This document shows, one piece after another, positions 45,664 to 54,912 of a stretch of 64,000 bases of DNA. Position 1 is the first letter of the stretch. The number at the start of each line of letters is the position of its first letter. Made by a program: the position numbers and the translations under genes. The notes beneath the pieces were generated by a model, which did not search any database, was not told the DNA's origin, and saw nothing but the letters and a program-made list of their open reading frames with translations. The stretch lies in assembly GCA_902531885.1 (NCBI GenBank), contig CACAFZ010000001.1:1-64000 (forward strand), in the 5' to 3' direction. The DNA is from an uncultured Pelagibacteraceae bacterium (GTDB lineage: Bacteria; Pseudomonadota; Alphaproteobacteria; Pelagibacterales; Pelagibacteraceae).

Positions 45664-45716
45664 AGTCTAATAATGATTCAATGTATATACATTTATAGTT
45701 TTTAGTCTAATTGATT
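45664..45716. repeat. Direct repeats AGTCTAAT flanking a perfect palindrome
   Basis: AGTCTAAT occurs at 45664-45671 and again at 45704-45711, exactly 40 bases (about four helical turns) apart; each copy is soon followed by TGATT. Between them lies the perfect 12-base palindrome ATGTATATACAT (45681-45692). The unit sits in the 122-base gap between the divergent NrdJb-like and NDUFA12 genes, the largest gap in the window, and TATAGT at 45694-45699 could be a plus-strand -10. A regulator-binding region is likely but not proven. Confidence 0.4.
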
Positions 45717-45752
45717 TTTTGCAATTATGAATTGAAAAATTTTTAAAAATTT

Positions 45753-46112
45753 ATGTTGACATTCTTTAAAGAAATATTCACATGGTGGAATCGCCAGACT
45801 TTAGGTACGAGAATCAAAACAATATTAAAAGGAAAATTAGTAGGAAAAGATAAATTTGGAAATAAATATTATGAAGATAAAAATGGAAAAAGATGGATTA
45901 TTTACATCGATGAGATCGAAGCGTCTAAAATCCCTGAAGAATGGTATTCTTGGATACATAATATTCAAAATAAAATTGAAAATACACATGAGTTAAAAAA
46001 ATATAAATGGCAAAAACCTCACAAGGATAACCTGACAGGAACAGATAAGGCATATAATCCAAACAAAAATAAAAACGCAGTCAGAAAAAAATATAATGTT
46101 TGGAAAATATAA
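45753..46112 (+). CDS. NADH:ubiquinone oxidoreductase subunit NDUFA12-like
   Basis: 119 residues of the NDUFA12/B17.2 family, an accessory subunit of respiratory complex I shared by alphaproteobacteria and mitochondria. Recognised by TLGTRIKTILKGKLVGKDKFGNKYYE, RWIIYIDEIEASKIPEEWYSWIH and the C-terminal YNVWK. No other nuo genes are here; in alphaproteobacteria this gene is often apart from the nuo operon and next to a DUF2155 gene, as here. Its 3' end overlaps that gene by 17 bases. Confidence 0.92.
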   Translation: MLTFFKEIFTWWNRQTLGTRIKTILKGKLVGKDKFGNKYYEDKNGKRWIIYIDEIEASKIPEEWYSWIHNIQNKIENTHELKKYKWQKPHKDNLTGTDKAYNPNKNKNAVRKKYNVWKI

Positions 46113-46482
46113 AAAATTTAATATAGCGTCATTTATTATTTTAATATTATCAGCAATTCCAAGCAATAGTTCTGAGAATCTTGAAGGTGTTTATTTAGAA
46201 ATTAAAATATTAGATAAAGTTAGTTCAAAAAATACAACTTTAACTTTAAATATAGGAGAGGAAAAAAAATTTCAAAATTTACTTATTAAATCTGAAAAAT
46301 GTAAAAATTCAAAATTTGATGATAATCCTGATATTACTGCTTATTTGCAGGTAAGAGATTTAAACAAGAAAGATAATGATAAAGTATTTGTATTTAATGG
46401 CTGGACATTTGCTTCAAGTCCGTCGCTTAAACCATTTGATCACCCTGTTTACGACATATGGATTACCAAATGTTTTAACTAG
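46096..46482 (+). CDS. DUF2155 domain-containing protein
   Basis: 128 residues with an N-terminal hydrophobic segment (FIILILSAIPSNSS, probable signal peptide). The DUF2155 pattern is visible: VYLEIKILDKVSSKNTTL, two Cys in KSEKC and TKCFN, and NGWTFASSPSLKPFDHPVYDIWI. Function unknown; probably exported. Follows the NDUFA12 gene in overlapping frames, a conserved alphaproteobacterial pair. Convergent with accC, overlapping by four bases. Confidence 0.88.
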   Translation: MFGKYKKFNIASFIILILSAIPSNSSENLEGVYLEIKILDKVSSKNTTLTLNIGEEKKFQNLLIKSEKCKNSKFDDNPDITAYLQVRDLNKKDNDKVFVFNGWTFASSPSLKPFDHPVYDIWITKCFN

Positions 46483-47816
46483 ATAATCTTTTCTTTATCT
46501 AGCCAAGACACATTAAAGTCTGATTCTATGAATTTTTTGTGACTTAAAAGTTGTTTGTGTAGTTCTATTGTTGTTGTAATTCCTTCTATTACAAATTCAT
46601 CTAAAGACCTCCGCATTCTTTGGATAGCTTCTGTTCTATTTCTTCCGTGACAAACCAACTTACATACCATGCTGTCATAAAATGGAGTTACTTTATAACC
46701 TTGATATATTGCTCCATCTACTCTTGTTCTAAAGCCAGATGGCTGGTGACACATAGTTATTCTACCAGGAGAAGGTTGAAAATTTTTACTTGGATCTTCA
46801 GCATTAATTCTACACTCTATTGCATGACCTCTTGGTTTAATATCATCTTGTTTTAAAGCGGTATCTCCAGTAAAAGCAATATTAATTTGCTCTTTTACTA
46901 AGTCGATACCCGTTACCATCTCTGTCACCGGATGCTCTACCTGTATCCTTGTATTCATTTCAAGAAAATAAAATTTTCCATCCTCATAAATAAATTCTAC
47001 AGTTCCCGCACCTTCATATCCTATTTGGTTTACCATATTTACTGTTTTTTCCAGCAAATCTTTTCTAACCTTTTCATTCAAGATTGGGCTGGGCGTTTCC
47101 TCAATTAATTTTTGATGTCTTCTTTGAACAGAGCAATCTCTTTCATAAAGATGAACAGTGCGATTTTTTCCAGATACTATTTGAACTTCTATATGTCTAG
47201 GATTTTGAAAAAATTTTTCAATGTAAACTTCATCATTTCCAAAATATTTTTTTGCCTCTGATCTAGCAGCTAAAAATAAATTTTCAAATTCAACATCATT
47301 TTGAACAATTTTCATTCCTTTTCCACCTCCACCACCAGCGGCTTTAATTAATACAGGGAAACCTATTTTATTAGCAATTTCTTTAGCTTTACTTAAATTT
47401 GAAACACCATCTTCTGAACCTTCTATTACCGGTAATCCATATTTTTTAGCAATTTTTTTTGCTTGGATCTTGTCTCCCATCATTTCTATTAATTTTGAAG
47501 ATGGACCAATAAATTTAATTTTGTTTTCTTCTAAAATTTTTGCAAAACTCGGATTCTCGGATAAAAATCCATAACCTGGATGTACTGCTTCTGCATTAGT
47601 AAGTTCAATTGCAGACATTATAGCTGGAATATTTAAATAACTGTTTAAAGGTTGAGATGAACCCACACACACACTTTCATCTGAAAGTTTTACGTGCATA
47701 CTTTCTCTATCAACATCTGAATGAATAGCGACAGTAGAAATTCCCCATTCTTTACAGGCTCTTATAATTCTAACCGCAATTTCTCCACGATTAGCAATTA
47801 ATATTTTTTTAAACAT
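46479..47816 (-). CDS. accC: Biotin carboxylase subunit of acetyl-CoA carboxylase
   Basis: 445 residues, ATP-dependent carboxylation of biotin on AccB. N-terminus FKKILIANRGEIAVRIIRACKE, Gly-rich ATP-grasp loop KAAGGGGGKGMKIV, and the catalytic block FLEMNTRIQVEHPVTEMVTG are all present. Length matches AccC (about 450). Shares one base with accB. Provides malonyl-CoA for fabD. Confidence 0.96.
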   Translation of the reverse strand: MFKKILIANRGEIAVRIIRACKEWGISTVAIHSDVDRESMHVKLSDESVCVGSSQPLNSYLNIPAIMSAIELTNAEAVHPGYGFLSENPSFAKILEENKIKFIGPSSKLIEMMGDKIQAKKIAKKYGLPVIEGSEDGVSNLSKAKEIANKIGFPVLIKAAGGGGGKGMKIVQNDVEFENLFLAARSEAKKYFGNDEVYIEKFFQNPRHIEVQIVSGKNRTVHLYERDCSVQRRHQKLIEETPSPILNEKVRKDLLEKTVNMVNQIGYEGAGTVEFIYEDGKFYFLEMNTRIQVEHPVTEMVTGIDLVKEQINIAFTGDTALKQDDIKPRGHAIECRINAEDPSKNFQPSPGRITMCHQPSGFRTRVDGAIYQGYKVTPFYDSMVCKLVCHGRNRTEAIQRMRRSLDEFVIEGITTTIELHKQLLSHKKFIESDFNVSWLDKEKII

Positions 47817-48169
47817 TATTCAAGAATTATAAGAACTTGTCCAAATTCAACAGGCTCACCATCTCCAACAGAAATTTTTTTAACAACACCATCTAATGTA
47901 GCAGGAACATGATTCATTGTTTTCATAGCCTCAACTATCATCACAGTGTCTCCTTTTTTAATTTTTTTACCAATCTCAACGAATTGTTTAGCACCTGGTT
48001 CTGGTGATAGATAGGCTGTACCAACTATAGGACTTGTTATGGTTTTGGATTTATCTATTTCAACTGCTTCTACAACTTCATCATTAATAACATCAGTATC
48101 TTTAACTGATTTCTTTAAATCTTCTAAAGCTTCAATTAATTTTTGTATAATTTTTTTATTTATTTCCAT
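47816..48169 (-). CDS. accB: Biotin carboxyl carrier protein
   Basis: 117 residues, short for AccB (commonly 145-165) because the flexible linker is reduced. The biotinyl domain carries VEAMKTMNHVPA, in which the Lys is biotinylated, preceded by the thumb-like segment SPIVGTAYLSPEPGAKQFV. The N-terminal helix region is retained. Between aroQ (overlap 14 bases) and accC (overlap one base), the usual aroQ-accB-accC order. Confidence 0.92.
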   Translation of the reverse strand: MEINKKIIQKLIEALEDLKKSVKDTDVINDEVVEAVEIDKSKTITSPIVGTAYLSPEPGAKQFVEIGKKIKKGDTVMIVEAMKTMNHVPATLDGVVKKISVGDGEPVEFGQVLIILE

Positions 48170-48599
48170 TTTTTAGCAATTCATGCATTGCATTTATGGC
48201 CAAAATATAACCATTGGAACCTAAACCACAAATTACCCCATTAACTGTAGCACTTAAGAAAGATTTATGTCTGAATTCTTCTCTTTTGTATATATTTGAA
48301 ATGTGTAATTCTATACTGGGTTTTTTAAATATAGACATGGCATCTCTAATTGCAACCGAAGTATGAGTAAAACCTGCTGCATTAATAATTAAACCATCAT
48401 ATTTATTTCTTGCCTCTTGTATCATTGTAACAATTTCACCTTCAATATTCGACTGTTTAAAGTCTAAATTAATTTTTAATTCTTTTGACCTTTCCAGGCA
48501 ATTTTTTTTTAATTTCTCAAAAGTTATTGACCCATATTGTGATTGTTCTCTTTCACCTAATAGATTAAGATTTGGGCCATTAATAATTAATATATTCAC
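48156..48599 (-). CDS. aroQ: Type II 3-dehydroquinate dehydratase
   Basis: 147 residues from a GTG start at 48599 (MNILIINGPNLNLLGERE). An upstream ATG at 48683 would add 28 hydrophobic residues, exceed the family length and run across thiS, so it is rejected. Catalytic Tyr is in SQYGSITF, the second loop is NAAGFTHTSVAIRDA, and HISNIYKREEFRHKS binds substrate. It performs the third step of the shikimate pathway. Confidence 0.9.
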   Translation of the reverse strand: MNILIINGPNLNLLGEREQSQYGSITFEKLKKNCLERSKELKINLDFKQSNIEGEIVTMIQEARNKYDGLIINAAGFTHTSVAIRDAMSIFKKPSIELHISNIYKREEFRHKSFLSATVNGVICGLGSNGYILAINAMHELLKNGNK

Positions 48600-48615
48600 A
48601 ACATTCTTATATATT

Positions 48616-48834
48616 ATGAAAAAAAAAAATAAAATAAAAATTAAAATTAATGGAAAAGATCTATTTATTGCTGAGAAAACCACAGCTTACAGTTTGGTAA
48701 ATATTCTAAAACTTCCATTAAAAAAAATTGCAATTGAAAAAAACAGGAAAATATTGGATAAAAAAAAACTTAAAAAGATTATTTTAAAAAATAAAGATAA
48801 AATTGAAATAGTTCATTTTATAGGTGGAGGTTGA
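48616..48834 (+). CDS. thiS: Sulfur carrier protein ThiS
   Basis: 72-residue ubiquitin-like protein ending IGGG; the C-terminal Gly-Gly is thiocarboxylated and donates sulfur for the thiazole of thiamine. The body is extremely Lys/Ile-rich but keeps the pattern KIKINGKDL...[11 protein letters not shown]. Its stop TGA overlaps the thiG ATG by one base. ThiF, ThiH/ThiO are not nearby. Divergent from aroQ with a 16-base gap. Confidence 0.9.
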   Translation: MKKKNKIKIKINGKDLFIAEKTTAYSLVNILKLPLKKIAIEKNRKILDKKKLKKIILKNKDKIEIVHFIGGG

Positions 48835-49610
48835 TGAGTAAAAAAGATCATTTTTATATTGATAATAAGAAGTTTGTCTCGAGATTAATTGTTGGTACAG
48901 GAAAATATAAAAATATGACTGAGTGTGCAAAAGCAATAAAAATTTCAGGTGCAGAAATAGTTACTGTGGCTGTTAGAAGAGTAAATATATTAGATAAATC
49001 AAAACCATTGTTAATGGACTTTGTTGACCCAAAAAAAATTACTTATTTACCTAATACAGCAGGATGTTTTAACTCAGAAGAAGCTTTAAGAACTTTAAGA
49101 CTTGCTAGAGAAATAGGTGGCTGGAAATTAGTTAAACTAGAAGTCTTAGGAGATAGAAAAAATTTATTTCCGGACATGATTGAAACTTTAAAATCAACTG
49201 AGGTATTAACTAAAGAAGGATTTAAAGTTATGGTTTATTGTAATGACGATCCTTTAATGGCAAAAAGACTAGAAAACGCTGGAGCGGTTTCAATAATGCC
49301 TTTAGCGGCACCAATAGGATCAGGTTTAGGAATTCAAAATAAACTTAATATTCAAATTATAAGAAAACAAACTAGATTACCTTTAATTATTGATGCAGGT
49401 ATTGGTCAAGCTTCAGATGCATGTATAGCTATGGAAATGGGATGCGATGGCGTTCTTATTAATACAGCTATAGCAAAAGCTAAATATCCTTTCAAAATGG
49501 CTGAAGCAATGAAACAAGCTGTAATAGCTGGTAGAGAATCTTTTTTATCTGGTAGAATTAAAAAAAGTTATTTAGGTAAATCTTCATCTCCAAAATCAGG
49601 GTTGATTTAA
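48834..49610 (+). CDS. thiG: Thiazole synthase
   Basis: 258 residues from ATG at 48834 (a TTG three bases earlier is the alternative). A TIM-barrel enzyme joining DXP, dehydroglycine/iminoglycine and ThiS sulfur into the thiazole phosphate. Recognised by [13 protein letters not shown], the Schiff-base Lys region [13 protein letters not shown], and [30 protein letters not shown]. Convergent with the RNase E/G gene, overlapping by four bases. Confidence 0.95.
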   Translation: MSKKDHFYIDNKKFVSRLIVGTGKYKNMTECAKAIKISGAEIVTVAVRRVNILDKSKPLLMDFVDPKKITYLPNTAGCFNSEEALRTLRLAREIGGWKLVKLEVLGDRKNLFPDMIETLKSTEVLTKEGFKVMVYCNDDPLMAKRLENAGAVSIMPLAAPIGSGLGIQNKLNIQIIRKQTRLPLIIDAGIGQASDACIAMEMGCDGVLINTAIAKAKYPFKMAEAMKQAVIAGRESFLSGRIKKSYLGKSSSPKSGLI

Positions 49611-51376
49611 TTTTTTTTATAAAAATTTTTTTTAAAATATTTTTTTCTTTTATTTTTGTTTTTTCTTGGTTTGTGTTTTTCGTACTTGCCTTCATTCGTA
49701 GGTTTAGTAATAATTTTTTTTAATTCAATAATTTTTTCTAACTTTTCAATTATTTTTTTTGTTTTTGATTGAAAAATAATTATATATTCTGAAGGAGTTA
49801 AGCTTTCATTGGATTCAATATTAATTTTAAGTTTATTTTTTTTTTCAAAATATTCTATATTTTTAAAAAAGTTTTCTTTTATAAATTGAGTAATTTTTTT
49901 ATTTACTTCAACTTTTATAATTTTCGATTTATTTTCAAGAGATTTAAGCTCTACGAGTTTTAACAATTTTAAAACAAATGATTCGTCGGTCAATTTTATA
50001 TTCCACTTAACATGACTTTCTCTTAATCTTTGTCGAGACATTTCAAGAAGCCCAAAATTACTAATTCTACCAATTTGTATCCTGGCTCTATCTGAGCGAC
50101 ATTTTTCTTTAAGTTTTCTTTCTACTTGTTTTCTATTTCCAAAACTTAACATATCTATGAAATCTATAATTATCAGTCCAGAAAGCTCTCTAAGCTTAAT
50201 TTGTCTTGCTATTTCTTCAGCAGCTTCTATGTTCGTGTCCAAAGCAGTACTTTCGACATTTTTTTGTTTTATAGATTTTCCAGAGTTGACGTCAATTGAA
50301 ACTAGTGCTTCAGTTGGATTAATTACCAAATATCCACCTGAAACAAGTTTAACCTTGGTATCAAATACTTCTAGCAATTTCGTTTCAATTTTTTCTTTTA
50401 TAAATAAGGGAATTTTATCTCTGTGTTTTTTTATTTTTTTTACATGACTAGGCAATATTAGCTTCATATAGTTTTTGGCTTTTTGATAGCCCTCATTTCC
50501 TTCAATAGTGATATTTTGTGTTTCATCATCGTATGTGTCTCTAATTGTTCTTTTAATTATATCGCTTTCTTGATGAACAAGTGAAGGTGCGCTAGAGTTA
50601 ATTGCTTTTTCTTTAATAGACTCCCATATCTTTAGCAAATTTTTTAAATCACTTTCAATTTCATTTTTTGTTTTATTTGAACCAGCAGTTCTAACTATTA
50701 ACCCCGCTTCTTTAGGAATAACTATATCATTTAAAATATTTCTTATTTTTTTTCTTTCTATGGGATTAAATATTTTTCTTGATATACCACCACCTTTTGG
50801 AGTATTTGGCATCAAAACAATATACTTTCCAGCTATAGATATAAAAGTACTTAAAGCAGCACCCTTAAGCCCTCTTTCATCTTTTAAAACTTGTATAAGA
50901 ATTATTTGATTTGGTTTTATAACTTCTTGAATTTTATATTTTCTTGAAGGATATTTTTTTTTGTTATTGTTTGCTACTGAATTTTCTTCCTGTAATTTTT
51001 CTGCATGACCATTTTCTTTTATATCTAAACTATCTTCGTGAATAACTTCTTGTTCATTTTTTTCACTTTCTTTTTGAAGTTCCTCTCTAGCTTTCTCTTC
51101 TTCTTTTTTGATTACTTCTAGATCACTTTTTGGTAACTGATAATAATCTGACTGAATATCATTGAAGGATAAAAAACCATGTCTTTCCCTTCCGAAATCT
51201 ACAAAAGCTGCTTGAAGAGACGGCTCAACTCTACTTACCTTTCCAAGGTATATATTATTTTTTATTAAACTGTTATTTAGACTTTCGTACTCGTAGTCTT
51301 CAATATTGTCATTTTTCTTAAGTACAATTCTAGTCTCAGTTGGATGCGAAGCATCAATATACAAATTCTTTGCCAT
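49607..51376 (-). CDS. rne: Ribonuclease E/G family endoribonuclease
   Basis: 589 residues. An S1 domain starts at 41 ([22 protein letters not shown]) and is split by a Lys/Glu-rich insertion (about 82-145), as in alphaproteobacterial RNase E. The Mg-binding catalytic set D362, N364 (IDVNSGK) and D405 (IIIDFIDM) is intact. The zinc-link CPxC expected after MSRQRLR (446-452) is missing: the segment reads [11 protein letters not shown] and the only Cys in the protein is C426. The C-terminal 40 residues are a basic RNA-binding tail; the large degradosome scaffold is absent. Confidence 0.92.
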   Translation of the reverse strand: MAKNLYIDASHPTETRIVLKKNDNIEDYEYESLNNSLIKNNIYLGKVSRVEPSLQAAFVDFGRERHGFLSFNDIQSDYYQLPKSDLEVIKKEEEKAREELQKESEKNEQEVIHEDSLDIKENGHAEKLQEENSVANNNKKKYPSRKYKIQEVIKPNQIILIQVLKDERGLKGAALSTFISIAGKYIVLMPNTPKGGGISRKIFNPIERKKIRNILNDIVIPKEAGLIVRTAGSNKTKNEIESDLKNLLKIWESIKEKAINSSAPSLVHQESDIIKRTIRDTYDDETQNITIEGNEGYQKAKNYMKLILPSHVKKIKKHRDKIPLFIKEKIETKLLEVFDTKVKLVSGGYLVINPTEALVSIDVNSGKSIKQKNVESTALDTNIEAAEEIARQIKLRELSGLIIIDFIDMLSFGNRKQVERKLKEKCRSDRARIQIGRISNFGLLEMSRQRLRESHVKWNIKLTDESFVLKLLKLVELKSLENKSKIIKVEVNKKITQFIKENFFKNIEYFEKKNKLKINIESNESLTPSEYIIIFQSKTKKIIEKLEKIIELKKIITKPTNEGKYEKHKPRKNKNKRKKYFKKNFYKKN

Positions 51377-51473
51377 AATTTTTGATTGTTTGTTGTCATT
51401 TGTTTATTCTAACCTAAATTTTTTAAATTCTGTGCCTTAACATTAACAAATTCAGAAAATAAATAATACTAAA

Positions 51474-53816
51474 ATGAGCAGTATATTTAAAAAAATTCTA
51501 CTAACAGTTTTAACAATAGGAGCTGGGTTTTTAACATTGGTTATCGTAATTTTGTGGGTATTTTCAAGCAAATTGCCCGATTACAAGTTTTTAAAAAATT
51601 ATAAACCTCCTGTCTCTAGTAAATTATATTCTGGAAGTGGAGAGATGGTGAGTGATTTTTCATCTGAAAATAGAATTTTTATTCCCTACGAAGCAATTCC
51701 AAAAAAAGTAATAAATTCATTCTTGTCTGCAGAAGATAAAAACTTTTTTACACACCCCGGCATAGATGCAAAAGGTATTGTAAGAGCTATAGTAAAAAAT
51801 ATTTCAAAATATTTGTCTTCAAAAAGGTTAGAGGGTGCCTCAACAATAACACAGCAAGTAGCTAAAAATTTTTTACTTTCAAATGAAATAAGTTTCGAAA
51901 GAAAAATTAAAGAGGCAATATTGGCATTTAGAATTGAAAGAGCTTTAACCAAAGAAAGAATATTAGAGCTTTACCTAAACCAAATTTATCTAGGGGAAGG
52001 TTCATATGGAATTGCCTCAGCAAGCCTGAGATATTTTGACAAGCCAATAAATGAATTGAATTATAGCGAGTCTGCCTTACTAGCAGCATTACCAAAAGCA
52101 CCAAGCAGATATAATCCATTCAAAAATATTGATTTAGCAAAATATAGAAGAGATCTAGTTATAAAAAATTTACTTGATAATTCTTATATAAAAAAAGATG
52201 AATATTCTAAATTAAAAAATTCTAAAATTATTCTAAAAAAAAGAAAAAAAATATATTTAGAAGATGCTAGATATTATGTTGAGGATGTTAGAAAATTTAT
52301 TGTTAATAAATATGGTTTTAATAAAGTCTATAAGCAAGGTTTTAATATAAAAACACCTATTAATTTAAAATATCAAAATGTGGCAACAAATGCATTAAGA
52401 GAAGGTTTGATAAAATATGATCAAAGAAAAAAATGGAGAGGACCATTAACAAATAAAAAATATTCAAAAAAATGGTTCAAAAATTTAGATAAATTTAAAA
52501 TAGAAAAATCAATAGGGTGGAAGTTAGCGATAGTAAAAAAAGTAAATCAACAAAGTATAGAGATAGAAACTAAAGATAAATTTTTAGGAAAAATAAAATA
52601 CGAAGACATTCAATGGAAAAAAAAAAATTGGAGTAATTTTTTTAAAATAGGGGATGTAGTTTATGTTGAAAAAAAGAAAGATACTTATTTTAATTTAAGA
52701 CAAATACCAGAAGCAAATGGATCAGTTGTAGTTTTAGATCCATTTACTGGAAGAGTTTTAGCTTTGACTGGAGGTTTTAGCTTTAAGCAAAGTGAATTTA
52801 ATAGAGCAACACAAGCTTTAAGACAACCTGGTTCAGCCTTCAAACCATTTGTGTACGCACTAGCATTAGAAAATAATTTTACACCTTCAACTTTAATCTT
52901 GGACGCACCTGTTGTTTTGGATCAAGGTGAGGATTTAAAAATGTGGAAACCAGAAAACTATGGAAAAAAATTTTACGGACCCTCTACAATTAGAACAGGG
53001 CTAGAAAAATCAAGAAATCTTATGACTGTAAGAATTTCACAAGAGTTAGGATTAAAAAAAATAACTAAATTTTCAAAAAAATTAAATATTTACGATGATC
53101 CTGCAGAATTGTTTTCAATATCATTAGGATCGGCAGAAACAACTTTGTTAAAACTAACTACTGCATACTGTTCTTTTATTAATGGTGGAAAGCTAGTAAA
53201 ACCAATTTTTATTGATAGAATTCAAGATAGTGAAGGAAGCACAATATACAATTCTGAAAAAAGAATTTGTGATAAATGCAATGCGATTTCATATTTAGGA
53301 AAACAATACCCTCAAATTAAAGATAATTTTGATCAAATATTTTCTGAAGAAACAGCTTATCAATTAACTTCAATGCTTGAAGGAGCTATTCAAAGGGGTA
53401 CAGGAAAAGGTTTAAAGGATTTAAATTTAAATTTAGCTGGAAAAACAGGAACAACAAATAACAACACAGATGCATGGTTTATTGGTTTTACTTCTAATAT
53501 AGTTGTAGGAGTTTACGTTGGATTTGATGAACCTAAGAGCTTAGGAAAGTTAGAAACAGGGGCCAGAGCTGCAATGCCTATTTTTAAAATTTTTATGAAA
53601 GATGTGATAAAAAAAGGTGAAGCCAGACCATTTAAAGTTGCAAAAAATATTAAAATGATGGTCGTTGATCCAGTAACTGGTAAAAAAACTAAATTTGGAT
53701 CAAAAAAAACTATAATTGAAGCTTATAAAAAAGAAAATATAGAAAATGTAGATTTTAATTTAAATGAGAATTTAAAATATAGATTTAATAATAAAAATAT
53801 ATTACAGTTTTACTAG
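51474..53816 (+). CDS. mrcA: Penicillin-binding protein 1A
   Basis: 780 residues, bifunctional cell-wall synthase. One N-terminal anchor (about 8-30), glycosyltransferase domain with catalytic E87 in SAEDKNFFTHPGID, an inserted OB-like region (about 300-420), and a transpeptidase with S454-AFK (RQPGSAFKPF), SRN and K657-TGT. Lys-rich by AT bias. Its TAG stop is directly followed by the prfB ATG. PBP1A beside prfB is usual in alphaproteobacteria. Confidence 0.94.
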   Translation: MSSIFKKILLTVLTIGAGFLTLVIVILWVFSSKLPDYKFLKNYKPPVSSKLYSGSGEMVSDFSSENRIFIPYEAIPKKVINSFLSAEDKNFFTHPGIDAKGIVRAIVKNISKYLSSKRLEGASTITQQVAKNFLLSNEISFERKIKEAILAFRIERALTKERILELYLNQIYLGEGSYGIASASLRYFDKPINELNYSESALLAALPKAPSRYNPFKNIDLAKYRRDLVIKNLLDNSYIKKDEYSKLKNSKIILKKRKKIYLEDARYYVEDVRKFIVNKYGFNKVYKQGFNIKTPINLKYQNVATNALREGLIKYDQRKKWRGPLTNKKYSKKWFKNLDKFKIEKSIGWKLAIVKKVNQQSIEIETKDKFLGKIKYEDIQWKKKNWSNFFKIGDVVYVEKKKDTYFNLRQIPEANGSVVVLDPFTGRVLALTGGFSFKQSEFNRATQALRQPGSAFKPFVYALALENNFTPSTLILDAPVVLDQGEDLKMWKPENYGKKFYGPSTIRTGLEKSRNLMTVRISQELGLKKITKFSKKLNIYDDPAELFSISLGSAETTLLKLTTAYCSFINGGKLVKPIFIDRIQDSEGSTIYNSEKRICDKCNAISYLGKQYPQIKDNFDQIFSEETAYQLTSMLEGAIQRGTGKGLKDLNLNLAGKTGTTNNNTDAWFIGFTSNIVVGVYVGFDEPKSLGKLETGARAAMPIFKIFMKDVIKKGEARPFKVAKNIKMMVVDPVTGKKTKFGSKKTIIEAYKKENIENVDFNLNENLKYRFNNKNILQFY

Positions 53817-54912
53817 ATGACCGATATTATAAATTACAAAGAAGAAATAAATAAAATTAATCAAAGAATAAAGGAGTATCTTTGATAAGAACAATATTTT
53901 TTCAAAAATAGATTCATTTAATAAAAAAATCCAAGATCCTAATTTTTGGTCTAACAAACAAGAAGCAGAAAAAATTTTTAAAAATAAAAAATTTATTGAA
54001 GAATTAGTAAATAATTATAACTCAAGCGTGAAAGATTATAATGATTTTATAGATTTATATGAATTAGCCAACAATGAAAATAATGAAAGTGTAAAAAAAG
54101 AAATTTTAAATAATTTTGAAGATCTATTATTAAAAACTAAAAAAAACGAGATTAAGTGCTTCCTTTCAAAAGAAACTGACAGCTTCAATTGCTATCTAGA
54201 AATTCATGCTGGTGCAGGTGGTACCGAAAGTCAAGATTGGGCTGAAATGTTAAGAAGAATGTACATGAAGTGGGCTGGAAGTAAAAATTTTAAAAATTTG
54301 CTAATAAGTGAACATAAAGGAGAAGAAGCAGGATTAAAGTCTTCTACTATAAAAATAGAAGGTGAATATGTTTATGGTTTTTTGAAATCAGAATCAGGCA
54401 TACATAGACTAGTTAGAATTTCACCATTTGACTCTGGAGCTAGGAGGCATACAAGCTTTGCTAGCGTATGGGTATATCCTGTAATAGAGGAAAACATAAA
54501 AGTAGAAATTTTAGAAAAAGATTTAAGAATTGATACCTACAGATCAAGTGGCGCCGGGGGTCAGCATGTTAATACCACAGATAGCGCTGTTAGAATAACA
54601 CATACACCGACTAAAATTGTTGTTCAGTGTCAAAATGAAAGATCCCAACACAAAAACAAAGAAACATGCATGAATATGTTGAGAGCAAGATTATATGAAT
54701 ATGAGATTAAAAAAAAAGAAAAAGAAGAAAAAAACATAGAAGAATCGAAATCTGATATTGGATGGGGACATCAAATAAGATCATATGTCCTACATCCTTA
54801 TAGAATGGTAAAAGATAACAGAACTAATCATGAAAGCCCTAGTCCTGAAAAAGTATTAGATGGAGATTTAGATGATTTTTTAGAAAGCAACCTTTATAAG
54901 ACAAATGATTAA
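53817..54912 (+). CDS. prfB: Peptide chain release factor 2 (programmed +1 frameshift)
   Basis: Starts at ATG 53817 and reads MTDIINYKEEINKINQRIKEYL, then a TGA at 53883-53885; a +1 shift there enters the long frame DKNNIFSKIDSFN through to 54912, giving 364 residues, the normal RF2 length. RF2 recognises UGA and UAA. The GGQ peptidyl-hydrolysis motif is in SSGAGGQHVNTTD and SPF (ISPFDSG) is the stop-codon recognition tripeptide. A start at 54028 would remove the whole N-terminal domain and is wrong. Autoregulation follows: scarce RF2 lets the shift happen. Confidence 0.95.
53871..53885 (+). promoter_or_regulatory. prfB programmed +1 frameshift site
   Basis: AAGGAG (53871-53876) acts as an internal Shine-Dalgarno, three bases before the slippery CTT (53880-53882), which is followed by the TGA stop (53883-53885) and then TAA in the original frame. 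E. coli has the same arrangement with AGGGGG, TAT, CTT, TGA, C; here the base after TGA is T. Confidence 0.93.

Noticed and set aside
45631-45752. Largest gap in the window checked for a tRNA or small RNA
   Set aside because: No cloverleaf, no GC-rich stem and no T-loop sequence; only the repeats and palindrome reported above.
48600-48683. Longer N-terminus for aroQ from the ATG at 48683
   Set aside because: Adds a hydrophobic stretch foreign to the family and overlaps thiS; the GTG at 48599 gives the standard start.
54028-54912. prfB as a 294-residue gene starting at 54028
   Set aside because: Lacks the RF2 N-terminal domain; the upstream frame with the frameshift signal restores the full protein.
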